Assembly: GCA_036852015.1 (NCBI GenBank) | Contig: JAANDG010000626.1 | Location: 1 to 64,000 of the forward strand | Direction of reading: 5' to 3' | DNA length: 64,000 bases | Source of the DNA: Pelodera strongyloides | Taxonomy: Eukaryota > Nematoda > Chromadorea > Rhabditida > Rhabditidae | Shown here: positions 25,512-38,700 of the stretch, piece by piece | Layout of the letters: each line of letters begins with the position of its first letter | Position numbering within the stretch: the first letter of the stretch is position 1 | Position numbers and translations under genes: made by a program | Notes under the pieces: generated by a model | Databases searched by the model: none | What the model was told of the DNA's origin: nothing | What the model saw: the letters and a program-made list of their open reading frames with translations, nothing else

Positions 25512-25807
25512 CCAGTCGGCTCACGTCGCCTGAGGCGACTTACATGGAAATATGATTGGTTTAGCATGGGCATACTTATATACAAAGCTTCAAACGTATC
25601 GAAGAATTCACATAATAGGAAACAATTGCATATGCATACTTCGATATTGAGCTGCGACACTCTTTTTATACCCTTGTCGAAAATTTGCATTTCCGTAACG
25701 CACATCGGTATGCAAATTACGCTACAGTTACTCTTTTATATAATAAGATTTCCGTAACGCACATCGGTATGCAAATTACGCTACAGTTACTCTTTTATAT
25801 AATAAGA
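25512..25807 (-). mobile_element. Helitron-like element H3 with duplicated 5' end
   Basis: The minus-strand 3' end has CGCCTCAGGCG, a hairpin and GCCGACTGG, then host T. The 5' end ATCTTATTATATAAAAGAGT occurs twice, because the terminal 59 bp are tandemly repeated (25690-25748 and 25749-25807 are essentially identical). Near-identical in sequence to H4 at 31037-31275. Confidence 0.8.
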
Positions 25808-26997
25808 TACTCGTTTTTGGGCATTTGCAGTCATTCGTTCATAAAATACATAACCAAATCCCAACTGATTTATGATGCTCAGGTTTGCATGTCATCCATT
25901 CCCGGAAGTTTGGAATGGATGTGGGTGTGTGTGTGAGTGTGTGAAGAGAGCGGGAAGTCAAGTAGTATCTCGTTTGTCCATATTTAGGATTCATTTCTGA
26001 GGGATTGACCTTCGCACTTTAGCTTTAGGTGGTAGAGTTAGATGCATAGAAGCCTAGACATGCGATCTTACTCATTTTTTGGGAATAAATTATAAAAACT
26101 AAAGTATTAATCGGGCGAAAAGATACTCTAGTAAGCAGAGGTTTTACATGTGACACCTTGCTTGGAATTTGGGGGGGGGGTGTTACTGATAATTAACACT
26201 AGTAACTACAAACTACAATAAATTGGTGTTTTCTATAATGGTTAGTGAAATATTCATATGAATATTGAGGAAAACATGAATGTTTTGGTTACTGTTATTT
26301 ACTCGTAGATCTCACACCCTCTTTACTGCTATTGTATACACAAGGTGTCACCAAAAACAAACACATTCAATGGGATTTTTTTGTCAAAGGGCGGCATCTT
26401 TCAAATTTCCATAGCTTACGGTATCTTATCCACTCGTTGGACGTTCTCCCACAGTTAATCTTCATTGTGAGTGGGATAGAAAGCTCACACTTTGTCGGAC
26501 GCTTTGTTAGCACGTTGAAGTGTATGTGTATAGTATAGGGGTACTTTTCTAGGGACCACCACACCACTACTCTCTCTGTCTACTGATTATTTTTAACATT
26601 TTCAATGTTTTGAATTTATTACATAAAAAATATTTAAAAACGATTGGGAGCTTGGCGATATAGCGGCAGCGGAATGCTTGCGGCGCCGATTTCGCGAGCA
26701 AGCTCACGCGTTGCCGCTTGCAAGCAGCTGTATATTCTGATAGAAGATTCGAGAAAAAAGGTCATAAAGAAGAACTAAACAAATTCAAGATTAAACTGTT
26801 TAGAGGCGTTTCACTGCGGCTTCTTTCCTTGCCTATGCCAAGGAGGTAAGGTTGGAACCAGCAAATTAACATCGAACTTGTTTCCGTTTTGTTTTGCTTT
26901 GGTAATTCGTTTATTTCATTTGGCAGGGTAATTTTGAACGAGCTCAATACACAGTGCACCGCAAACTGATACAGTTGCCGAATATCTTCTTGTTTTG

Positions 26998-27433
26998 TTT
27001 AAAGGGAGAGGCTCACGCGAGAGAAGATTTCCTCAATTTACTTGCTCATAACGTCCTGAATTTCAGAAATATTACTATGAAAACCGCATTTCTTTGGGCC
27101 TAGAACTCGCAGAGTTATTCCCCGGCAAACAGTTCGGACAGGTACCGTAGTCATTGCGCTTTTAGGGAACAACAATATAGGAAACGCCTTCTCATAATCG
27201 TAGTAATGATCTTCATTCGTTTCACAATTAGTATGTAAAGAAAGAATGCAAATGGACTGATGTAAACCGTAAAAATGTTTTTTGGCGTTGCAGACTACGG
27301 TACCTGGCCGAACTATTTGCTGGCGAATAACTCTTGAATAACTCTGTGGTTTTCACAGAATATTTCTGAAATTTCGGACATTCTGTACAAGTAAATTGAG
27401 TGAAACTTTTTTCTCATGGGACTCTCCCTTTAA
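26998..27433. mobile_element. TTAA-flanked palindromic MITE, AGGGAGAGGCTCAC family
   Basis: Left end TTAAAGGGAGAGGCTCACGC and right end TGGGACTCTCCCTTTAA. Inner arms also pair (CTGAATTTCAGAAATATTAC against GAATATTTCTGAAATTTCGG). About 436 bp, non-coding. Truncated relatives start at 61079 and 57079. Confidence 0.85.
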
Positions 27434-27870
27434 TTTGAAGTTAATCTTTTAGTTCTTTGTTACTTTTATCTAACAGTCCACTATGAGATCAATACATTTT
27501 GCTTCCTTTTTGCTTTTCAGCCTTTTAGGCGTCGGCGACATATTCTTTGATTTCTTGCTACAGTATGCTTTGGCACGTACTCAACAATTTTCTATTAGCA
27601 TACCAAAATAATGTCAACCACTTTCCACTTGACACTCTATGTACCGTACCCGGAGCTTGTCCAAGCCATAGTACACCATATTGTAGTCTTTCCCATGCCC
27701 ATTCTACCCTTAATTGGCCTATGTAAACAAGTGTTGCGCAGTTCGTATATATTGGGTCACACTTTTGTTTGCGTAAAAAATTTGGCATACGACCTTTACT
27801 CGGTGCCGAGCGTACTGGACTATATTAGGAGAGTGTTTTATGGGGAGTATATATGGAGGGGAAGAAATAT

Positions 27871-28057
27871 TTAAAGCGAAATACCGTCCGGTTTTTGAAA
27901 GGTATTATCGTGAACAGCTGTATTTTTATGCAATTATGCTAAGTGGGGTCGGTTTGGGACCTAGTTTTTATGCTAAATTAGAATTAATTTGCATATGTTG
28001 CTTAAAAATGAAGATGTCCACGATGCGTTTCAAAAACCGGCCGGTATTTTGCTTTAA
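27871..28057. mobile_element. MITE, AGCGAAATAC family
   Basis: TTAAAGCGAAATACCGTCCG at the left and GGCCGGTATTTTGCTTTAA at the right, with TTAA at both borders. Confidence 0.9.
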
Positions 28058-28237
28058 AGGGAAAGTAACTGTTGTTTAGTATGCGTGAAGCATGGACAGT
28101 ACAATGTACTAAAAATTCTATGATATACGGTACATTATATATCGAACGCTTTGCCAATGTAGTTTTTGCTTACAATTAGAACTATCACGCTGCAAGCCAG
28201 CTAACCCTATTATTAGCTTGAAACATGTCCAAAAAAG

Positions 28238-28419
28238 TTAAAGCGAAATACCGGCCGCTTTTTGAAACGCGTCGAGTACATCATCATTCTTATGCACCAT
28301 ATGCAAATGAACACAAATTAGAATAAAAAATCGAGCTAAATTCGAGCAAATTAGCATAAAGACGTAAGAATTCAGTTGTCCACGATGTGTTTCAAAAACC
28401 GGCCGGTATTCCACTTTAA
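28238..28419. mobile_element. MITE, AGCGAAATAC family, well preserved
   Basis: TTAAAGCGAAATACCGGCCG at the left and GGCCGGTATTCCACTTTAA at the right. The core ATGCAAATGAACACAAATTA and CGAGCTAAATTCGAGCAAAT is close to the family consensus. Confidence 0.92.
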
Positions 28420-29888
28420 GTCATACTTTGGTCTAGACAAATTGAAAGTTCCCTAATCTAATCCCAATGACCATATTATTCAAATGAGAGCTCATAGCAC
28501 AAGTGGATAATTGCCTGATTTAATTAGCATGACTTATCCTCTGGAACAAGTTGCACTTGCCAATGTTACGTAATAATTACATCTTAATTTCTGGCTGCGC
28601 AATATCATTTTCGGAGAATTTGTTTAGAGAATTCTGAGAAAATCTATGGGTTCCAAAAGGATTTCCCAGGATAAGATTATAAAATATATTGTCTTTTAGA
28701 GGCAAGTACACATAAAACATCCTAACACTTGGGAAGAGAGTTTGGGGGACTATTTATTTGTAGTCAGTATAATTGACACTCTCGGTGGTTTATGCGCCAA
28801 ACGCTAATAAAGGAATAACATAGGAAATGGGTGAGTCCGTTTGGATACGGTTCACTGTTTTTTTTTTTCGTGGCCCATCTGGTGGCCAATTTGTGACCAA
28901 CCCGTGACCAAATTTCATCGAAAACCGCCATTGATTATTTGCTCACCAAATGGTCGTGAACCAGTCATGAACCAGTCTGAACCAGTTAGTTCAATCAAAC
29001 CTTTAGTATTATTGAATAACTCGTGACATTTTTTATTGAGCACACCGTCATAGACATGATATTTTTGGGAATATAATTCTCCCTCAACCTGGTTTCCTTC
29101 AATATTGCGGAAATTCCATTAAACAATAATGTGTTTTGGTTTGTACTAAAAATGGTAACTGTATGTATTGTATTAAATTGAAAAATTATTTGTATTTCAA
29201 TTCTTTAACCTTATAAACCTGCACTAAGCTAAAAGGAAATTAATTTTGTTTAAAGAAATTGAACTCCAAATCATTCCGTGTCTCTGTGTACAATTTACAG
29301 TTTGGAAAGTTTACAATTAATTAATTTTGGAATTTCTTTAGGCTTTAGAACGGTTTATTTAATTTATTGTAAAAAGGCCAGAGTTCAAAATACATTTATT
29401 TATATTTTGTACTTGGGTATCACTTTTAGGCAAAAAGACTAGAAAAGGTCTCAATTCCTCATCGAATTTTTTAACTAAATTTTTTGTATAGTAAATCAAA
29501 ATGTAATATATATAAATTATCAATTATAAATCGGTTACTTCTCTAGAATACGCTACTAAATGTACTCACAAATTTACTATTAGCATGGGGCTGATTATAA
29601 AATAACTTCAACCCACTTTAATGTTTTTAAAATTAACCGCAACCTTCTACCGTATATAGACTTATCACTTATTTCCTATTAAGATTTCTCGGGAACTTGT
29701 CCAATTGAGCGTTCTTCATCACGATTTACAATTAGAGAGCACATTAGAGCTGCGCTCAGCTATGCAAAACTCCTGTGCCGCGAACCATATGTTGTATTCT
29801 AATGTGGGGTGGTTATCTCCAGATGTTGTGGTTGTGTTCTGTCTGATCTTTATGATCATCTAGAAGGATGAAAGTGTTCCGACTTGTG

Positions 29889-29898
29889 TTACAAGGAC

Positions 29899-29941
<43 letters not shown>

Positions 29942-29962
29942 AGGGAGGGAGGGAGGGAGGAG
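29889..29962. repeat. (GA)n / (GGGA)n microsatellite
   Basis: About 20 GA dinucleotides followed by GGGAGGGAGGGAGG. Non-coding. Confidence 0.9.
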
Positions 29963-31036
29963 CCAATTGCCTAAGAGCTAGGGATCAATGAAATGATTTG
30001 ATATTCAGTAGTTCTAGACTCTGATTATGGGGACGATGATGTATAACTATCGGTTTTGCAAGATCAGTAGGCGTATTAAATAAAGGGAACCCTCTGATTC
30101 TGATAAACAAGAAAACATGGAGCCACAGTTTACTTGAACAATTAAGTAATAAAATATAATGAAAATAGAAAGTATATATTGTCCTCGTATGTGATTTAGT
30201 TTCGTAGGCACAATCGAATTGTATCAAAGCGGCATGCCGTTGGCATTCTCATTTGTGGAATAAGTAACGTATAATATTCTCGGTATATCAGAAATCGCAT
30301 TCTCCACAACTAGGAAGTTTTTCTGAGCTTAGCTCTATAAACCCGATTATAGATTTTACTTTGGATTATTTTGTTAATACTGACCACAGTGACGCCCGCC
30401 TTGAATGATTCATATTATCCGATAAGTGATAATTATTGTAAGATTTTATTTCTTACTTCCTTGACAGTTGCCTGCGTTTTATGCGCACAATGCTCAAATG
30501 CTTGTTCCAAAGGCGTATAGCACCCCCGATTTGTCTAGCGTTGACATTGTGTTATTAAATAACTGACTAACTATGAATTTTAAACCTTCGTCTATTATTT
30601 TGCGCTACGCGCAGGTGCGCCGTACCCACCACCTTGTATTAAACCAGATGTCAATTCCCTTTGGCTTATTTATAACTTATGTCCATTATTCATCGCTGCT
30701 TGGTTTTTCATCAAAAATTTTTCACCGAGTTTAGCCCCAATTGTTAAATGAAGACAAAGAGAGGGAGAGAGAGATTGAAAGAGAGAGTTAGGAGAGAGAG
30801 GGAAAAGAGAAAGAGAGAAGTGGGCTTGAAAGCCTTATAGAGAGCTCCCCCTGTGAAAATCTTTTGTTTCATGTTCTCAAGGGCTCAAGTAGTTTGGTCC
30901 TTTTGTTTTGAAGTATTCATTCAAATGTCCAGAAGATGAAGATGAATCAAAAATTAATGTGTTACTGGCGAATTCAATATAGTGGCATGGAGGAACCTAG
31001 GGCTATAAATTAGCATATAAGCAATTTTATAGAAAA

Positions 31037-31275
31037 CCAGTCGGCTCACGCCGCCCGAGGCGACTTACATGAAAATTTGATTGGTTTAGCATGGGCATAC
31101 TTATATACAAAGTTTCCAACGTATCATAAGAAATTCACATAATAGGAAACAATTGCATATGCATACTTCGATATTGAGCAGCGACACTCTTTTTATACCC
31201 TTGTCGAAAATTTGCATTTCCGTAACGCACATCGGTATGCAAATTACGCTACAGTTACTCTTTTATATAATAAGA
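31037..31275 (-). mobile_element. Non-autonomous Helitron-like element H4
   Basis: Minus strand: A-TCTTATTATATAAAAGAGTA at the 5' end; CGCCTCGGGCGGCG, a hairpin and GCCGACTGG, then T, at the 3' end. Length 239 bp. Almost the same sequence as H3 (25512), so both moved recently. Confidence 0.8.
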
Positions 31276-32273
31276 TAATTATTGTCCGGATGTTATTCTG
31301 ACAATGATACTCCAATAAGGGCAGGAACATATGTTAACATGTAATGTAGAGCTTTCTATCTCTTCTAACTAAACTAAACGGCCTTGGTTTATTCGGTTTG
31401 ACAAACGATGTAGACTTGAAGTTACGGTACTGGAGTTGTCCTACTGTATCTTTTCGGTACGATAGTGTACCGTAAGAAAATGTGAAAAAGTACAAGTACT
31501 GTCATTTTTCAAAAGATAATCTTTTATCATTTCAGCACGACGTTCCTTCCACTTCTGTGTTTAAAGCGCAAACCCCTGGAATCAAGGAGCTGAGGAATAT
31601 TGGTTGGTTAATTTATATATCACTTTATTTGATTTACATATTACTTAATTTATCTTTATTAGATCGTTAGGTTACCGGAATGTTACCTATGCACATGTTA
31701 GAGCCCACCAAACTCATATTGTACAACATTCTACAATGATACGCTGATACTCGGGTGCACTCGTGTACTTTACAAAATTAAAAGGGAAGTTAATAAAAGA
31801 TTATGCTGATTAATCTTACTCAGTTTCAGGACTAGTCTCGGCTTAGTCCTTTCCCATCTTAGTAACCCTGTAGTTCTTAGTGAAGTCTTTGCAAATCAGG
31901 ACGTTACTTCTACCGATCGAGGAATGTAGTTTCAGCACTATAAGTAGGTTTGCGCTGAGACACCACGGCAGACTAATACATGCGCTTCATAATAATAATA
32001 ATTTACTATATCACAAAGATGCGTACAAAAACATATATAATTAAAAAATAAATACAAACCGGTAATAAGAATAAGGGGCATGTGTAAGCGGAAATTCTGG
32101 GGGATGAACAAGGGTACTTAACCGAGCAATGTACTCCCGGTAGCTTGAATGTGTATTGAAGGAACCACCGCGTTCTAGAAGCGTAATAAATAAATTGTAA
32201 CTATAATAATTTATTACGCACAAAGGCAATCAAAAAAAAGCAGTGTAACGTGCAGATTTTGTTAAAATAATAA

Positions 32274-32713
32274 TTAAAGGATCGCAGTCACTACAAAATC
32301 GTCGTTTTTCTTCGAGTTTACTTGTATTTAGTAAAGAATAGAGACAAATACTTTACCAAAACCGAATAATTTGAATTCCAACTCAGGGAGTGAACAAGTA
32401 GAAAAGTAGTTCTACTTAGATACCGCAGGATCACGAAACGTGTTCATACAGCTGCTTCCCGATCGGGAGTATGCAAATTATTTCGGCAAATATATGCATA
32501 TTATATCTTTACATATATTGCAAGAGTCTGCAGGCATATCACTACACGTTTCATAATCCCGCGGTAGTTAATTAGAACTACTTTTCTACTTGTTCACCCC
32601 CTGAGTTGGAATTCAAATTATTCGGTTTTGGTAAAGTATTTTTCTTTATTCTTTACTAAGTTCAAATAAACTCGAAGCAAAATGATGATTTTGGAGTGAC
32701 TGCGATCCTTTAA
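32274..32713. mobile_element. 440-bp TTAA-flanked palindrome, AGGATCGCAGTCAC family (copy 2)
   Basis: Starts TTAAAGGATCGCAGTCACTA and ends AGTGACTGCGATCCTTTAA. The arms are near-perfect inverted repeats around 32505. High identity to 9911-10350. It ends only 49 bp before the acceptor of exon 32762. Confidence 0.92.
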
Positions 32714-32761
32714 AGCACAATAAACAATTTACTCAATTTTGTTTATTTCTATTTCTTTCAG

Positions 32762-35700
32762 GAACAGAGCATTGGCCCCTTAAATTGGACGTTGATTTTC
32801 ATCGAGTTCCATCGCAAACTCCGGATCTCTTTAGAATAAAGGTAGGCGTTTTTTCGTAAGTGGTATTTGCAAGCGTCGCGAAAAAATGTCCGCCGATTCC
32901 GTGCCGCTTCCCTCGGGTTTTTAGCGTGCAAGTGGCGTGAGATCAGCGCGCATAATTACACGCCACCACGTTGCCAAATGAATTTGCTCGCTGCCGTCGC
33001 TGTAAAGCCAAGTTTCCTCAATGCTTTCTTTAACGCGCTTTTTTCTACTGCATGGCGAAGTGCATGCTTACCGCTGAAAATTCTATCTTTGTTTTTTATT
33101 GACTCCATACGCATTTCTCATTTCTGTACTTGAACAAAAGGCTCACACAAGGAAAAAATTTCTTTTTACATTTTATGAAAACTGCAAATCGGGGTCTCCC
33201 CTGACGACGTGCCCCGTTAATACTAATTGAATACGATTTATAAGCATTGAAAAAGAAACCAAAACGGAAATTTCTGCCAACTGTAAATTACAGTGATTTC
33301 ATATTTCGAATTTTAGGTAGGAATAATAAAATTAGAATTGGTAGAATCTTCGACTTTTTTATTAGTACGGCTCCCGATAAGTCAGATTGGACAGATGTAA
33401 ACCAAGTGTCAAATAATAAAATTGTCTTCTATTTTTTATCACTAAATATTGGCAGCCCCAGTATTGTATCATAGTCATAGGATACTAGGATTTTTTTTGA
33501 AAACTCCTCACATTTGTAATGTGCATGGTCCATGGACTGGCTAAATATTTATGGAGTATGATTTAGTTGTATTGAGTCTAAACCTAGAGACAATACTATC
33601 AAAAGACTTGTAAGGCTTTTGATAACAGTTGATAACACATCTCAATAGCTCTATTGTTTCCTTTGGCAAAATATATCGGGATCTACATTACATTTTACAA
33701 ACTTATTGTATTTATAATACCATTGTTCTAGAAGAATAGAAATATCCCGGCTTCCCAGAAACTATATAATCCTCGTTTTGTTTCGTTTAATACAAACATC
33801 AAGTGGACTGACCATGCCATGAGAGTAGATATACTTGAACTAAAAACGCATCACAATAAAGTAAAATTAAAAATATCTTTATTCCTGCTTCGTGTATTAA
33901 AATAATAATAACGAGGAATTCCTTTTTCATTGTATTATTTTTTTTGTTTGTTTCTTCTCCCATTCTCGAGCCATATCTATCATGAATCTATGTTGATCAT
34001 TGATGAGTAGATGTGTAGAGTTAATCGAGTAATTTCTACTTTTCGCTCCGCATGTTCGTATTTTTTTGATTATTTTAAATCAGAAATTTGCAAAGACACT
34101 TGGACTCAACAAACCAGTGCTCACTTTTATCATTTTTGAGGCAAACTTTTAAAATTTTATATAAATTTATAATTTTATGATAAATATACGTAACTGTAAG
34201 TTCGGCGTTCTAAAGTCCATTAATTGATAATGTCAACTACATGAAATATTAGTCAACCTACAACCTACTCCCCTTTCTATAGGTCTTCACTACGTTTTTC
34301 TATATAATTTCCTTATTCATAATCATCTTTACGCAAATGTCTGCCGTAGTCTCCGTCGAAAGGCTTCTTCCTGTTTGTACATTATATTCTGCGTCTCTGA
34401 TTTGGATTTTTAGACATTTAGTAATTATTTATTCCCTGTACTCCTATGCAGGCGAGGTCTTCTAACTTCTAGTCAAATTACTAGCTTATTGTTAGTTATT
34501 GTTCCTTTTTTACTGATTTTAACAGTTGTATGCACTTCAGATGCAAAATGCCGCTAGTTGTCTGCAGAGTAGAAACTTTACGACTTTGCTTGCCTTCATT
34601 TATTCATATTTATTTATTAAATATGTACATCATATATAGATAAGTACAAAAATTTCCCTTTATGTTGTCGTAAAAAAAGAATACATATTTTTTTTTTAAT
34701 TTTCCCTCTCTATGTCGAAATTCCCCGCCACATAGCAGTTCCTAAAAGGGTCGATGAATTTAAGTTTGTGTAGAAATAAATGCACTAATAGGTTTGTAAT
34801 AAGATTACGTTGGGTAAACATGTTTGTGCTAATTTCTTATGTGGAATCTAAAATAAAATAACCAAGTGCATTCACCAAACTGCGAAAACATGTGCATGCA
34901 TCATTAATTCACTCCTACTACATACGCGGTACATTTCAGAAAACGTTCTCCGTTTCTTCATTAATCAATAACTTAGGATTGGTATTCCTTTATCGGTAGA
35001 AAGTATTACTTAGAAATCGCGGAAATTATTTGCAATTATCATAAACCTTTTTTCACATCGTCTGTCACGGTGAATAAATATCCAAATATTTCTTTCAAAG
35101 AAGAGACTGTGCATACACAGCGAAGATTTGTTGTAGAACGTAAATCTGGAAATCTGTGTTCTTGGAGCCATGGTCAGAGGTCAGATATTCTTGGCCCGAT
35201 GTAGCATTTAACATTCGATATATTTATTAGTGGCTCGTCTTCTTTATTTCTGTTAAAGCGAAACACCGGCCGGTTTTTGAAAAGCATCGTGGGCAAAAGA
35301 ATTCTTAAGTATTTATGCTAATTAACTCTAATTTACCTCGATTTTTATGTGCATTTGCATAAGCTGCATAAGAATTATGGTGTACTACTGTGTTTCAAAA
35401 CCCGGCTGGTATTTCTCTTTAAACTACAAATTAGATCCAGGTCTTTATTTCTTTGGTGTCACCGCTGCTCCAACACACAAGTTCCGTTCACATTGCATTA
35501 AAGCAAAATTCCGGCCGATTTTTGAAACACTTCGGTACCACATCATTCTTATGCAGCTTTACAAATGAACATAAATTAGAATAAAAATCGAGCTAAATTC
35601 GAGCAACGTAGAACATAAATAGGTAAGAATTCAGTTGACCACGATCCGTTTCAAAAACCGGCCTCTATTTCGCTTTACTTCCCCAAATTCTGGTCGGGAT

Positions 35701-38700
35701 TCTCCTCACCTTAGAACTCGGAAGCCCCAAAAATAGCTTCAATTGTGGCGCCCAAATATAAGTCCAAACAACTATTATTTTCTATTCATAAAACAATAAA
35801 GGACGATAATCCACCCACTCTATTACCATAACGATAGGCAGTAATTTGGGACAATGGAAACCCTAAATATTGTTTTTTATAAACGTAAAAAACATGGAAT
35901 AATTCTTTGGAAGTTGCTTAATCGATAGGATTAGAGCTTGGGATTCATGTGTAAAGATGTGCATATTATGTTCCCTAACATCTTATATGTAGCTTAGCTT
36001 ATCTCATAGCATGTATCTTATAGCTCTTTTATCATCAACCAACATGTTTTATGAAAACTGCTCTATACTTTTTGAAGTTGTGCATTTTACGGATGATTCT
36101 CATTTCTTATACGTGGCGACACTAAAATAAATAAATAAATATTAGTTGCCGGGAAGATACACTGCTTTCGTATAATAAGAATCTGAAATTTATTATATTC
36201 TTTCTCTGGAAACACTACTGAGCCATGCTCAGCTCAGCAGCAGCTCAGCTCAGCTCAACAGCAGTTCAGCTCCGCAGCTCAGCTCAGTAGCGCAGCTCAG
36301 CAGTTGTCAACCATGGTAGGATGAGAAAACAGATAAACTAATGCTTATAACCTAAAGAGTGAACAAGCATTTACTTACAATTAGCTTACCATTAGCCGCG
36401 TGACCAGTTGACGTTATCAACTTATCTATGTAATTTTTTACTATACGTGACGAAATGGCGTATGTCCCTAGCTTAGTTATTCTTTGCACGTGCGTTACTC
36501 CTTACTATACAATTACTACAATTAGACAATTCTTTTGTTTCTGAAGTATCATTTTGTATCCTAAAAAAGCGCCGAGCTAGCCCGCTCCAACCCTCCGCAA
36601 GACGTAGATAGCATACAAATCCACGTAATTCCAACATATTACCCAACATTTTCATACTAGTTGATCAATTATTATCACCTGCCGGATGTATGTATGACGC
36701 AATTAGGCAGGTGATTTGAATTTACTTGCACATTTTATCCCCTTATAAATATCAAACTGCCAAGACAACACACTTAATATTGTTTAATAAACTGTTTAAT
36801 GTTTAATAAACTTTTCCGGTTTAACTGATAAAATTTTGAACATTACAATAGTTTCTGGTTCTCGGAATCGAGTTTAGTTATTGCCCCTTTTCCCATAAAT
36901 AATTGTTCTTTTTCCTAGAAGTCGAAAGTGCATAGTACATTGGTATAATTCATGAGATTTATGCGCATTAGGCAATTCAGGCGCTAGTCAATTGCTAATA
37001 TAATTACACTGGATATATTTGTTATCCTATTCCATAATTATTCAGCAGTGAAATTTTAGAATTCTGCTGTTGTTTTAAGTGGTATAACAGCCCGTTTTGA
37101 GACGTATGAACGACACCCTTTCCCCACCTAGTGTATGCAAATTCAGTCTCATTTGCATACATCATATGGGAAAGCGTTTGTCCAAGATATATTTCAAAAA
37201 ACGGCCGTTATCTCGCTTTAATTTTTTTGTCATTGCCCTACTCCCATGCAAAAAACTTCAGCTACATATTGAATTTTATGTTACTTGTTCGGGTTTATCT
37301 TTAATCCAACATACAGTGATTATTTAAGCTTTTTTAATTATACTTTATCGCTTTATCCCGATTCCTGTTGCAAAAAAATGTATATAAAACAGATTTTTGT
37401 CAGTCATGCAAAAAATGCACGTAAACGCGATAATGTGATTATGTATGTGTTAAATTTGTGAGCGAAACATCGATTGCTAACGTTTACGTAATATAAGGTA
37501 AATTTACGCAGTCAGTGGGCAGCGCACATTCAGCCCAACACCAGTGCGCTCCCTGCTTTCCTAATGTTCGCGCACTCCTGGCCCACTGCAAGTTTGCCGT
37601 ACACTGTAATGATGTGTTTGTCTAACTTATCGACGAGGAGCACAACTAAATTGCTTCTCACATTCAAACTGATTACCATTGGCCGTATTCACCAACACAC
37701 AGGGATCCCTCGGTAGGCTCACGAACGCTCTGAATCCCTTCTGCTCTCGCACTTTTTAGCTCCCTGGGGAGGCCAGGGAGGACTCCATGCGTGTTGGTGA
37801 ATACGGGCAATACGGCCTCTGATCTCCTATCTTTCACAGTTGCTATGAAATTTCCATGCAACAACCACAGCTGAAGTATATGGGTTTCCCAAGTCCAAGG
37901 CTATCTTACGTAACCCGTCTTCTTAACTTGACCCTTTTCAGGCCTGTATTCTGACTGAGCGCAGCAACCAGCTCGACTGCTTCATGAACCAAACGTTCAG
38001 GGCATCCGATATTGACGACTGCACAGGAGTCCGAGGTAAGATGATATACAGTTGGAACGAAGTTTAACCAAACATACCTCTCTATTTTCCGCACAACTTG
38101 GGGCCGAGTGGGTTGTCTGTGTTGTCTTTATATTCTATTTCTACGAATATTTTCCCTACCGTGAGGCCTAAAATATTATCTTGCTCTGCAAATCTCCCTG
38201 CCCGTAAAAACAATATATTACGCACAAAGACAATCAAAGAGCGCAATGTAACGTGCAGTATGTGTTACAAAATACACATAATAAATAAAGAAAAATATAC
38301 TTGTCTGCTGGCGTGCTGACTCAGTTGTAATGACAGGTTCAGTTCATCGTAACGAAGCTGTTTTTCTAAAATGATGTCATCCCTTCTAGGTTCGAGTACT
38401 CCGCTCTTCCTGCTCTCCCTCCTCCTCGTCCTCTTCCTAATGACCGTGGCCATCGGACTCGTCGTTGTTGTCCATCGACTCTACGCCCGCTATTCACAAT
38501 TTCGGAATAAACGTCAAACTAAATTCACCAAGCCGGTTGGTTTTCTTTGGATTCGATTTGTTGAAGAGTGCGGTATGAGCTGTGATCTAAATCTCTAAAC
38601 ACCACCTCGAAACAAACTGACTTAACATTAGCCCGTATTCTCGGGTCGACGGGAATGTTTCGTTTGGGAGCTCATTCGTATGCAAATTTTTCCTCCAGCT

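Larger units (their letters stand above)
22798..32761. other. 10-kb probable intron or intergenic region rich in MITEs
   Basis: No exon was identified with confidence. If the exon at 22685 and those from 32762 onward form one gene, this is a giant intron. It holds MITEs at 23632, 26998, 27871 and 28238, Helitron-like elements at 25512 and 31037, (GA)n tracts at 29890-29960 and 30755-30825, a poly-G run near 26172, and at 28820-29000 a repeat of GTGACCA/TGGTCAC motifs resembling 50610-50720. Confidence 0.5.
32842..37941. other. 5.1-kb intron of the membrane-protein gene
   Basis: Its flanking exons join in phase 0. It contains two MITEs (35253, 35498), a third decayed one (37075), a foldback element (37681) and a CAGCT minisatellite (36226). 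The open frames at 32867 and 33247 begin inside the intron and lack supporting features. Confidence 0.6.
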
